This document shows positions 39,464 to 47,961 of a stretch of DNA of 62,361 bases, piece after piece (within the stretch, counting starts at the first letter, position 1; each line of letters opens with the position of its first letter). The DNA is taken from assembly GCF_020860125.1 (NCBI RefSeq), contig NZ_JAJBUX010000044.1, positions 1 to 62,361 on the forward strand, in the 5' to 3' direction. The stretch is from Cloacibacillus sp. Lineage in GTDB: Bacteria > Synergistota > Synergistia > Synergistales > Synergistaceae. Made by a program: the position numbers and the translations under genes. The notes beneath the pieces are model-generated. The model saw nothing but the letters and a program-made list of their open reading frames with translations, made no database searches and was not told the origin of the DNA.

Positions 39464-40386
39464 TAGAGGCCGCGCCGGAGCGCATCCTCTCTTACCGCAG
39501 CGTCACAAAAGATTTCGGCGCGCTGCGCGCTCTGGACGGCGTCGACCTGGAGATAAAAAGGGGAGAAATATTTGGCTTCATCGGCCCCGACGGGGCGGGG
39601 AAGACGACGATGATGCGTATCGCCATGGGTATCATCAACCCCGACGGCGGCGAATGTTCGTTGCTCGGCTCGACCGACAGGCGCAAAGCCCGCGTCATGG
39701 CGGGTTACGTGCCGCAGCTCTTCAGCCTCTATCTGAACATGAGCGTTATGGAGAACATCAGCCTCTTTGGCTCGCTCTACGGCAAACCGGCGGGTGAAGT
39801 CGAGCGGCGCGCGGAATATATCCTTTCGCGCGTCGGCCTCTGGGGCTTCCGCGACCGTTTTGCGGGGAACCTTTCGGGAGGTATGAAGCAGAAGCTGGCC
39901 CTCGCGATCGGGCTGCTCAACACGCCGGAGATACTGCTGCTCGACGAACCGACGACCGGCGTCGACCCGGTGGCGCGCCGCGAATTCTGGGCGCTTCTCT
40001 ACCAGTTCAACCACGAGGGGCTCACGATCGTCGTCAGCACCCCCTACATGGACGAGGCGGAGCTCTGCACGAGGAAATTGTTCCTTAACAATGGAAAAAT
40101 ACTTGACATCGGTACCACGGGGGAGCTGCTTTCGCGTTATCCGTACAAGCTGCTCAGCCTTGGCAGCGGCGGGCGTGAGATCCGCGGCTGGCTTGAAGGC
40201 CGACCACACATCGTGGACGCCAATATGTTCGGCTCGAAATACCACATCGTGACGGACGACGCGGAGAGTGCGCGGAGCTGCATCGAAACGGTCTTTAAAG
40301 AACACGGCAGCCCGCTGCCGGAGATCCGCGGCATCGAACCTGGGCTCGAAGATCTCTTCGTCGCCTTTGCGGGAAAGGAGAACTGA
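39460..40386 (+). CDS. ABC-type efflux ATPase, first of two
   Basis: A 308-residue ATPase with Walker A GPDGAGKTTMMR (about 42-50), VPQLFSLYLNMSVMENI, the signature LSGGMKQKLALAIGLL, Walker B LLLDEPTTGVDPVARREFW and a C-terminal region with PGLEDLFVAF. It corresponds to the N-terminal half of E. coli YbhF, in which two ATPases are fused. It overlaps the adaptor gene by 4 nt. Confidence 0.9.
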   Translation: MIEAAPERILSYRSVTKDFGALRALDGVDLEIKRGEIFGFIGPDGAGKTTMMRIAMGIINPDGGECSLLGSTDRRKARVMAGYVPQLFSLYLNMSVMENISLFGSLYGKPAGEVERRAEYILSRVGLWGFRDRFAGNLSGGMKQKLALAIGLLNTPEILLLDEPTTGVDPVARREFWALLYQFNHEGLTIVVSTPYMDEAELCTRKLFLNNGKILDIGTTGELLSRYPYKLLSLGSGGREIRGWLEGRPHIVDANMFGSKYHIVTDDAESARSCIETVFKEHGSPLPEIRGIEPGLEDLFVAFAGKEN

Positions 40387-40387
40387 C

Positions 40388-41386
40388 ATGCCCCCCGTAG
40401 TGGTCCGTACGGAACACCTGACGAAAAAATTTGGCAGCTTCACCGCCGTTGACGATATAAACATGTCCATCGAGGAGGGGGAGGTCTACGGCTTTCTCGG
40501 CCCCAACGGCGCGGGAAAATCGACGACCATCCGCATGCTCTGCGGCCTGCTCGCGCCCACCTCGGGCAAGGGGCTCGTTCTTGGCCTCGACCTGGCCTCC
40601 AACGGACAGAAACTAAAGGAAAAAATCGGCTACATGTCGCAGAAATTCTCGCTCTATCCGGAGCTCTCCGTCCTGGAAAACCTCAACCTCTATTCGGGGC
40701 TCTACGGGCTCAAGGGCGCGGCTAAGAAAAAGCGTATTGACGAAATGATCGAGCTTGCGGGGCTTGTGGGGCGCGAGAACGAACCCACCTCGTCGCTCTC
40801 CGGCGGCTGGCGGCAGAGGCTTGCCCTCGGCTGCGCCATCCTCCACAAGCCGAAGATACTCTTCCTCGACGAGGCGACGAGCGGCGTCGACCCCAAGGCG
40901 CGCCTGCTTTTCTGGGACATCATCTACGACCTTGCCGCGAACGGCACCACCGTGATGGTCACCACTCATTTTATGGACGAGGCGGAACACTGCAACAAGG
41001 TCGCCTTCATCTACTATGGGCGGCTGATCGCCGACGACTCACCGGACAACCTGAAGAAAAAGATCCCCGGCAGACTATATGAGGTGACGGCGGCGGACCC
41101 GATGGCGCTGCTCGCCAAGGTACAGGCCGGAGAGGGCGGCCCGATGATCGACTCCTACTTCTTCGGCGACAAGGTACACCTGCTCGTCGCGCAGGACCGT
41201 GAGATAACGGCGGAGGGTATCTTCGCGGAGAGCAAGATCGAGCGCATCGAACAATCGATGGAGGACGTCTTCGTCTACCTCGTCAAATCCCACGCTGGTG
41301 ACGACCTGGGAGACGGACGAATATCCGGAATCGGTAATGCCACTGCGAATCAGGCCCAAGAGGCGAAAAAAGAGGGGACAAAATGA
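40388..41386 (+). CDS. ABC-type efflux ATPase, second of two
   Basis: A 332-residue ATPase corresponding to the C-terminal half of YbhF. Walker A is GPNGAGKSTTIRML, the Q-loop MSQKFSLYPELSVLENLNLYSGLYGL, the signature LSGGWRQRLALGCAIL and Walker B LFLDEATSGVDPKARLLFW. ATG 40388 has AAAGGAG 7 nt upstream; a longer frame back to 40268 overlaps the first ATPase and is rejected. Each ATPase has its own complete site, so the pair may form an asymmetric heterodimer (inference). Confidence 0.9.
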   Translation: MPPVVVRTEHLTKKFGSFTAVDDINMSIEEGEVYGFLGPNGAGKSTTIRMLCGLLAPTSGKGLVLGLDLASNGQKLKEKIGYMSQKFSLYPELSVLENLNLYSGLYGLKGAAKKKRIDEMIELAGLVGRENEPTSSLSGGWRQRLALGCAILHKPKILFLDEATSGVDPKARLLFWDIIYDLAANGTTVMVTTHFMDEAEHCNKVAFIYYGRLIADDSPDNLKKKIPGRLYEVTAADPMALLAKVQAGEGGPMIDSYFFGDKVHLLVAQDREITAEGIFAESKIERIEQSMEDVFVYLVKSHAGDDLGDGRISGIGNATANQAQEAKKEGTK

Positions 41387-42516
41387 ACTGGGAACGGATG
41401 CACGCACTGATAGTAAAAGAATTCATACAGCTTATGCGCGACCGCATCACGCTGGCGATAGTCGTATTCATGCCGCTGGCGCAGCTGCTTATTTTCGGCT
41501 TCGCCATCAACACCGACGTAAAGCATCTGCACACCGTCGTCTTCGACCAGTCGCGTACGCAGGAGAGCCGCGCGATGATCAACAGCCTCACCTCCAGCAA
41601 CTACTTCGACATCATAAAATACGCCGGAAGCGTCAAAGAGGTCGACCAGACGGTAGAATCGGGCCGCGCGAAGGTGGGCATCGTATTCCCGCCGGATTAC
41701 GCGAGCCGGATAAAGGGCGGCCGCCAGACCTCCGTTCAGGTGATAATCGACGCGACGGACAACCTAAGCGCCTCCTCGGCGCTCGCCGCGGCGCAGACCA
41801 TCGGCATGCTTAAATCGCAGGAGATCCTCGCGGAAAAATTCTCGCGCCTCGGCATGAAGATACCGGGACAGGCGGTGGATATGAGGATACGGTTATGGTA
41901 CAATCCGGACTTCATCACCTCGTGGTACATCGTGCCGGGCATCATGGGGCTGCTGCTGACGCTGACGCTCATCTCAATGATGTCGATGGCCATCGTCCGT
42001 GAGAGCGAGCAGGGGACGCTTGAGCAGCTGCTCGTCACGCCGATGAAGATATGGGAACTGCTCTTCTCCAAGATAATCCCCTACATCGTCGTCGGCTACG
42101 TGCAGGTATTTATCTCCATCGTCGTCGGCATATTCGTCTTCAACATGCCCTTCCTCGGGAGCCTCACTCTCTTCTACTTCCTCACCTTCTTCTACGTGGT
42201 GGCGAGCCTCTCGCTGGGCATCATGATCTCCTGCTTCGCGCAGAACCAGACGCAGGCGCTCCAGATGTCTGTATTCATCATCCTGCCCAGCGTGCTCCTC
42301 TCGGGCTTCGTATTCCCGCTCGAATCGATGCCCGCGGGCTTCCGCTACCTTGGCGAGTGCTTCCCGATAACATACTACATCAGCCTCTCGCGCCAGATAA
42401 TCCTCAAGGGCGGCGGCCTCGCCTACGTCTGGCAGGACACCCTCGCGCTCGTCGCCTACATTGCGGTGATGTTTACGGCGTCGATACTGATGTTCAAACG
42501 CCGCTTCGTTCCGTAA
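41383..42516 (+). CDS. ABC-2 type efflux permease
   Basis: A 377-residue permease of the ABC-2 (YbhS/YbhR) type. It has one N-terminal helix (LAIVVFMPLAQLLIFGFAI), a long periplasmic loop (about 45-165), then five helices including WYIVPGIMGLLLTLTLISMMSMAIVRESEQGTLEQLLVTPM, the coupling motif. Only one permease is encoded, whereas E. coli has two (YbhS and YbhR), so a homodimer is likely. The start overlaps the ATPase stop (ATGA). Confidence 0.88.
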   Translation: MNWERMHALIVKEFIQLMRDRITLAIVVFMPLAQLLIFGFAINTDVKHLHTVVFDQSRTQESRAMINSLTSSNYFDIIKYAGSVKEVDQTVESGRAKVGIVFPPDYASRIKGGRQTSVQVIIDATDNLSASSALAAAQTIGMLKSQEILAEKFSRLGMKIPGQAVDMRIRLWYNPDFITSWYIVPGIMGLLLTLTLISMMSMAIVRESEQGTLEQLLVTPMKIWELLFSKIIPYIVVGYVQVFISIVVGIFVFNMPFLGSLTLFYFLTFFYVVASLSLGIMISCFAQNQTQALQMSVFIILPSVLLSGFVFPLESMPAGFRYLGECFPITYYISLSRQIILKGGGLAYVWQDTLALVAYIAVMFTASILMFKRRFVP

Positions 42517-42583
42517 GCCGCGGCGTTTCCTGATGATCTTTCAGATTCCTAGAGGCATAAACGTGGGAAAGGACAGATAAAAA

Positions 42584-43957
42584 ATGTTCACGAAAAAAAT
42601 TGTCATGGCTTTTCTGATAATATCGCTCACGGCGGGAGCGGCGGCCGCTTCGCAGAGACCGGCTGCGGAGGATGGCGCGCCGCAGACGCCGCCGGTAACG
42701 GTTCCCGCCGTAGACGACGCGCTGCTTGCGGCGCTGCTGACGACGGTCTACTCAAATAATCCGCAGATCGCGGCGGCGGCTCAGAAGACGGCGGCCGCGG
42801 AGGCTCAGATCTCCCAGGCGCAGGCAAAAATGGGGCCGCGGGCCTCGGCGGGCATGGCGGCCCTCTGGCAGCGCGACGGCATATCAACTAATGTCGATAT
42901 TCTCGGGCGTTCGATGAATGTGCCGATCCTCGGGTCGCACACCTACGCGGCGGCGGTCGGGCTTACACAGGTCATCTACGCCGGCGGCTCGCTGACGGCG
43001 AATAAACAGGCGGCGCAGCTTGCGCGCGACGCCGTTGAAGCGCAGGAGCGGCGCACGCGGCAGGGCGTGGAAAACGCCGTCTGCCGCGCCTACTACGCGC
43101 TGCGCTGCGCGCAGGCCAAAGAGCTGGTAGCCGCGGAGGCTGTCGAGCTCTCCAAAAGCCACATGGCGCAGGCGGAAAAACTCTTCAAAGCCGGAGTGGT
43201 GGCGAAAAACGACGTCCTGCGCAGCAAAGTGGCGGTAGCCTCGGCGGAGCTGGACCTCATCCGCGCGCAGAACGGCAGCGCCGTCGCGCTCACGGCCCTG
43301 CGCCGCGCTGTGGGGACCGACCTTCCCGACGGCCTCGCGGAGACGCGCCCGCTCGATAAAATATTTCCCACGGCGAAAGAGATGACGCCGCTCGTCCTCT
43401 CCGGAGACGCCGTACAGGCCGCCTTCGCGGAGCGCGAAGAGCTCAAAGTCTACGCGCTTCTCAGCGGACAGGCGGAAAAACTGGCGCGCGCCGCGCAGGG
43501 GCAGCTGCTGCCGCAGATACTAGGCGCGGTAGGCTACGTGGCGGCGGACGATAAATTCTTCCCCAGCGAACAGAGCGAACCGGTGGCGGCGGTTGGCCTC
43601 TACTGGAACTTCTACGACAGCGGCGAGATGCATGCCAAGACGACGGAGGCCAAAGCCAAGGCCAAAGAGCTGCTGTTCATGCTCGACGACATGAAAAACG
43701 CCATCCGCATGGAGGTTACGCAGGCCGAACTCAACCTGAAATCGGCGGAGAGCCGCCTCGTCGTCGCCACGAGGCAGTCAAACGAGGCGCGCGAGGACTA
43801 CCGGATCGCCGCACGCCGCTACGCCGAGAGCGTCGGCACCAACCTCGACACCCTCGACGCGCGCCTCGCGCTGACAAACAGCCTCACGGAGCTGGCCACC
43901 GCGATGTACGATATCAAATCCGCCGAGGCCGACCTGCGCTACGCGATAGGCGAATAA
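42584..43957 (+). CDS. TolC-type outer-membrane efflux protein
   Basis: A 457-residue outer-membrane factor. A signal peptide (about 1-22, IVMAFLIISLTAGAAAA) is followed by two internally repeated OEP units (about 50-245 and 265-455) with the long Ala/Glu/Gln-rich helices typical of TolC barrels (ALLTTVYSNNPQIAAAAQKTAAAEAQISQAQAKMGPR; AGVVAKNDVLRSKVAVASAELDLIRAQ). It ends the efflux operon and shows that the organism has an outer membrane. A long terminator follows. Confidence 0.92.
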   Translation: MFTKKIVMAFLIISLTAGAAAASQRPAAEDGAPQTPPVTVPAVDDALLAALLTTVYSNNPQIAAAAQKTAAAEAQISQAQAKMGPRASAGMAALWQRDGISTNVDILGRSMNVPILGSHTYAAAVGLTQVIYAGGSLTANKQAAQLARDAVEAQERRTRQGVENAVCRAYYALRCAQAKELVAAEAVELSKSHMAQAEKLFKAGVVAKNDVLRSKVAVASAELDLIRAQNGSAVALTALRRAVGTDLPDGLAETRPLDKIFPTAKEMTPLVLSGDAVQAAFAEREELKVYALLSGQAEKLARAAQGQLLPQILGAVGYVAADDKFFPSEQSEPVAAVGLYWNFYDSGEMHAKTTEAKAKAKELLFMLDDMKNAIRMEVTQAELNLKSAESRLVVATRQSNEAREDYRIAARRYAESVGTNLDTLDARLALTNSLTELATAMYDIKSAEADLRYAIGE

Positions 43958-43990
43958 AAAGAGGCATACTGTAAGGGATCAATAAATCAA

Positions 43991-44053
43991 CGAGCCACCA
44001 ATTCGTCACACCGGCCCTCGGGCAGGAGTGATGGATTGGGGGCTCGCTTTTTG
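43991..44053 (+). terminator. Terminator of the efflux operon
   Basis: CGAGCC (43991-43996) pairs with GGCTCG (44041-44046) and is extended inward by CCAAT/ATTGG and TCAC/GTGA. CTTTTTG follows. Confidence 0.85.
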
Positions 44054-44191
44054 TACGTTGAAATGATACCCGGAGAGACTCTGTACTCCAAAGTGACGGC
44101 GGCTACTCTTGCTATCCGCCTGTGATTGTTTCTGGTGGTTTTGTTCTAAACGGCAGCTGTAAAAACCGATACGATGTACGGTTCAGATTTG

Positions 44192-45091
44192 TTACGGCTG
44201 CTGCCGTTTCTGTTGGTTTTGCTTTCTTACCGCCGGGATCGCCTCTACGGAGAGGACTCCCGCGAGGATGAGCGCCGAGGCGATGAAGATGCGCCAGGTC
44301 ATCGGCTCGCCGATAAAGATCACGCCGATGGCGCTGCCGAAGATGCCGGAGGTAGAGAGCAGGATCGCGACGTGCGTGGAGGTGGTGTATTTCTGCGCGG
44401 TGGTCTGGAGGACGAGGGTCAGCGCGAAGCCGATGGTGCCCGCATAGACGATCGCCGCCCACGCCGCGCCGCTGAGATGCGCCGGTATCGGTTCAAAGGC
44501 GAGGGCCGCGGCCACGGCGAGGATCATGCCGCCGAAGGCCTGCCAGCAGGCGAGGCCGCAGGGATCGGCGCCGTCGACAAATTTCTGCACAAGCAGAATG
44601 TAGGCGGTGACGAAGAGCATCGCGCCCGCGGAAAGCAGGTCGCCGGTGTTTACCGAGAGGTTTCCGTCAAGGACGAGTCCAGCCATGCCCGCGGTGCAGA
44701 GGGCGACGGCGGTGACAACGTGCCAGCCGGGAAATTTTCTCGTGAAGAGCCAGACGGAGAGCGGCACGAAGACGACGGACATGGAAATGATGAACGACTG
44801 GTTGCCGGCGGTGGTGTAGAGCAGGCCCACCGCCCCCGCGAGGTAGGCGCAGATAAAGACCATGCCGGTGAAGGTGCCCGCGGCCTTCGCGCGGCGCTCC
44901 ATCGCCATCGCCCTTTTGCCGAATATGAGCATGACGGTGCCCCAGGCGATGATGAAACGCAGCGCGCAGAACCAGAAGGGGGTTATCCCGTCCAGAGCGT
45001 CTCGGATGACGACGTTCGTTGCCCCCCATATCAGGGCTACCAGGAGGACGGCGAGGTCTCCGATGATCATTTGTCTGCGTTTCGCTTCCAT
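44192..45091 (-). CDS. EamA-family (DMT superfamily) transporter
   Basis: A 299-residue inner-membrane protein with ten predicted helices in two EamA repeats (about 10-140 and 150-290). VLLVALIWGATNVVIRDALDGITPFWFCALRFIIA and STSGIFGSAIGVIFIGEPMTWRIFIASALILAGVL are the usual repeat signatures. Members export amino acids or metabolites; the substrate is unknown. It is a single gene, convergent with the efflux operon. Confidence 0.88.
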   Translation of the reverse strand: MEAKRRQMIIGDLAVLLVALIWGATNVVIRDALDGITPFWFCALRFIIAWGTVMLIFGKRAMAMERRAKAAGTFTGMVFICAYLAGAVGLLYTTAGNQSFIISMSVVFVPLSVWLFTRKFPGWHVVTAVALCTAGMAGLVLDGNLSVNTGDLLSAGAMLFVTAYILLVQKFVDGADPCGLACWQAFGGMILAVAAALAFEPIPAHLSGAAWAAIVYAGTIGFALTLVLQTTAQKYTTSTHVAILLSTSGIFGSAIGVIFIGEPMTWRIFIASALILAGVLSVEAIPAVRKQNQQKRQQP

Positions 45092-45360
45092 GGTAATAAA
45101 ACCTCTTTTTTCGCGGTATATTTTTTACGAACATCGTTATATTATATCATTCAGTAAAATAACGGTAAAAAAATAAAAGGATTCCCTCTGGCGCTCTCCT
45201 CCTTGCCTGCGTTCTTTACAGATTTATTTTTTTTGCAGCCAGCTTATAATCGGAACGCCCGGCTGGCGGCTGGCGTTTCACCCCTGCGGCTGTTTTCTGT
45301 GGAGGGATTTCCGGGGTGCTTGTTCGGCCGGTGTTTTTGCAGCTTCACCGAAAGGGGCCG

Positions 45361-47280
45361 ATGATGGATATTACTGAAAAGAACGCGAAGAGGTTATGGA
45401 AGCGGATTTTATGGATACCGACCCTGATCGTGCTCGTTGCCTGCGCCAGTATCGCGCTCTTTAGCGTAAGCACGGTGCGGGTGGCCAGAAACAGGAATTA
45501 CATGATGCTGACCGAATCCGGCAGGCAGCAGGCCGAGATATTCGACCTCTCACTGGCGGAGCAATATAAGACTCTCACGATCTTCGCGAACAGCCTCCGC
45601 CTTGATGAAAATATCCTGAACGATGAGCACGAGCTTTTTCAGCGGCTCGTCCTAATGAAAGAGACGATGCGCGTCTCACACGTCGGGATCGCGGACGCGG
45701 CTGGCGAGGGCTTTCTCGGCAGCGGCCGAAAGATAAATGTCAAAAATTATAGTTTTTTTGCCAGGGCCATGGATATGGCAAGTTCCGCCGAGCTGGAACG
45801 GAAGTTCCCCGGCGGCGAAGAGGGGCGCCTCTTTGTCATCTCCGTACCGCTGATAAGGAACGGGCGGTCCGTGGGTGTCGTATTCGCCTGCTGCAGCGAT
45901 GCTGAATTCAGAAAAATCGTGAAGCTGTCGACCTTCGATGGGGAGAGTTATTCCTTCGTCGTGAACAAGGACGGCGATATAATGCTTGGGAGCGCCAGCC
46001 GGGATTTTCTTCTCCGTGAGGCGCACGTTGCTCCGAGGGCGCAGGAAAACTATCTCAGCCTAATAAAAGAGAGCGAGCTGGAACGTGGCTTCTCGGCGCG
46101 GAAAATTGCCGAGGACATGGAGAATGGGCGCGGCGGCGCAGCCGAGGTCTCTTACCGCGGCAAGCGCCGGTATGTAGCCTATGAGCCGCTCGGTATAAAC
46201 GGCTGGTATCTGGTCAATTCAACGCCGGCGCGTGTGGTGGAGGGACCGGCTAGAAGGACGATCGCTGCGGTCTTTGTGCTTTTGGGCATCATCACAGCCT
46301 GTTTTTTACTGTTGATTTTTTATATTTACCGGCTTAACGCGAGAAATAACAGGGAGCTGATTCTGGGGCATGAACAGCTGCGCCAGTCGGAAGAGATATA
46401 CCGTATCGCGGCGAATTTTTCCGACGCCGTACTCTTTGTCATCGACTTCCCCAACGATAAGGTGACCTTTAACCGCAATTTTAAGGAAAAACTTGGTTAT
46501 GAGCCGCGTTTTTCCTCTTTAAGCGAGATGATGCGCCTTCTGGATACGTTCATAAATGAAAATGATCTTGAGGCGGTAAGGGCGGTGGGCGATAATCTCA
46601 GCAGCCAGGAGCTGGAGTGCTGCATTGAGTTCCGCCTTCAAAGGCCCTGCGGCAGAGAGCAGTGGGAGCGCGCCGAGTTCACAAGGATATTCGATCCAGA
46701 AGGGGGCCTGCAGCGGGTCATTGGCCGTCTCGTGAATATTGACGAGGAGAAGCGCAGCCTGCGGCAGCTCATAAATCTGGCCGAGAGCGACCCTCTCACG
46801 GGGCTGCTGAACCGCAAAGCCGCCGAAGAGCGGATAAGGGCCTTCCTCGCGGACACGGGGGACTGCGGGCTGCACGCGCTCTTTATCGCCGACATAGATG
46901 ATTTTAAGCTGATCAACGATGGCTACGGTCATATTGAAGGGGACCGGACGATCATCTCGATCGCGCAGGAGATGAAGAAGTTTTTCCGCGGCTCGGACAT
47001 CATCGGCCGGCTTGGCGGCGATGAGTTTGTGGCGCTGCTGAAGGATGTTCCGTCGATGGATGTCGTGCGCCTGCAGGCCGCCGATTTTTGTGCCGTCTTT
47101 GAGCAGGGGTGCCGCGTCTGCACGCTCCGCGCCCACGTTTCCATGAGCGTGGGGATCGCCGTCACCGTTGGCGGCCAGAAGAGCTTTGACGAGCTTTACC
47201 GCGAGGCCGACGCCGCGCTCTACCGCGTCAAGGCGGCGGGAAAGAACGATTACCATATTTATAACGACGGCGTCGCGTAA
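45361..47280 (+). CDS. Diguanylate cyclase with Cache and PAS domains (first of a tandem pair)
   Basis: A 639-residue membrane sensor. Two helices (about 14-36 and 299-324) flank an extracytoplasmic dCache-like domain; a PAS fold (about 345-460) and the GGDEF domain (about 475-635) follow. The catalytic motif is exact (GGDEF, 552-556) and the inhibitory RxxD site is intact five residues upstream (RGSD), so it should make c-di-GMP with feedback inhibition. LTGLLNRKAAEERI and DIDDFKLINDGYGHIEGD complete the active site. ATG 45361/45364 follow AAAGGGG; an earlier start at 45316 is less likely. Confidence 0.9.
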   Translation: MMDITEKNAKRLWKRILWIPTLIVLVACASIALFSVSTVRVARNRNYMMLTESGRQQAEIFDLSLAEQYKTLTIFANSLRLDENILNDEHELFQRLVLMKETMRVSHVGIADAAGEGFLGSGRKINVKNYSFFARAMDMASSAELERKFPGGEEGRLFVISVPLIRNGRSVGVVFACCSDAEFRKIVKLSTFDGESYSFVVNKDGDIMLGSASRDFLLREAHVAPRAQENYLSLIKESELERGFSARKIAEDMENGRGGAAEVSYRGKRRYVAYEPLGINGWYLVNSTPARVVEGPARRTIAAVFVLLGIITACFLLLIFYIYRLNARNNRELILGHEQLRQSEEIYRIAANFSDAVLFVIDFPNDKVTFNRNFKEKLGYEPRFSSLSEMMRLLDTFINENDLEAVRAVGDNLSSQELECCIEFRLQRPCGREQWERAEFTRIFDPEGGLQRVIGRLVNIDEEKRSLRQLINLAESDPLTGLLNRKAAEERIRAFLADTGDCGLHALFIADIDDFKLINDGYGHIEGDRTIISIAQEMKKFFRGSDIIGRLGGDEFVALLKDVPSMDVVRLQAADFCAVFEQGCRVCTLRAHVSMSVGIAVTVGGQKSFDELYREADAALYRVKAAGKNDYHIYNDGVA

Positions 47281-47961
47281 GCCGAGCCGCGGCGAGGACC
47301 ACGCCGCCGGTGTATTTGAGAGCCTCTCTCGTTATCCATTTTCCAGTATGGTTATTGTATGGTAATTTTATAGACGATGTCCCCACAAAGATAAGGTACT
47401 TTTCTTAAATATTTGCCGTTCCCCCGGCGGGGCATATGGCAAACGCGTCACACTTTTTACATCACCTCTTTCAATATAGACATTTAGCAGTCCGCGCCGT
47501 CCGCCGGAGGGAACGTCTGCGGCGGTTTTTCATGCGTTTGTCCCGGCGCGGTTCAGGGCAAACGCATGAACGTCAGTGTCATTGCCCATGCTGCCGGACA
47601 GCGTCATTTTTATAGTTTTCACAGTGTTCGCCGTAAATTACCTTAGAAATATTAAGAAAAATAACGCGGGGTCCCCTTCCTGTAAATGCTCACCGCGGCC
47701 TGCCTCTGCCATGTTAAAGCGAAAAATGCCGCTGTCCGGCATCGCGGTCTGCTCAATATTCGTCAAAAGACTTGACGCGTTTGTCCGGATATGATTATTT
47801 GGACATTTACAATTTTGAATTGTAAAGAGTATAATTATGAAATATTTTATAATAAATAATGAATTTTAATGGTTATAAAACAAATTGCGGTTATAAGAAC
47901 CGGATAAAACCATCATTTCTCTGATATTATCCGCCTGCCATTAAATTGGAAGGAGATATTT
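47281..47961. other. 681-nt spacer between the two diguanylate cyclase genes
   Basis: No convincing gene. It holds a terminator-like hairpin, CCGCC (47511-47515) / GGCGG (47521-47525) plus five T. Directly behind is a perfect 10-bp inverted repeat CATGCGTTTG (47531-47540) / CAAACGCATG (47559-47568). 47800-47940 is AT-rich and probably carries the promoter of the second cyclase. A decayed gene or small RNA is possible. Confidence 0.4.

Noticed and set aside
39271..40470. A 399-codon minus-strand reading frame opposite the first efflux ATPase
   Set aside because: The plus-strand ATPase has all motifs; the minus frame has no domain and spans two gene borders.
44174..45157. A 327-codon plus-strand reading frame opposite the EamA gene
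   Set aside because: Composition (Asp/Gly/Arg/Glu repeats) is that of an antisense frame; the EamA protein is clear on the other strand.
47576..47794. Possible 72-codon gene between the diguanylate cyclases
   Set aside because: Weak start, no family, composition unlike neighbours; kept only as part of the spacer.
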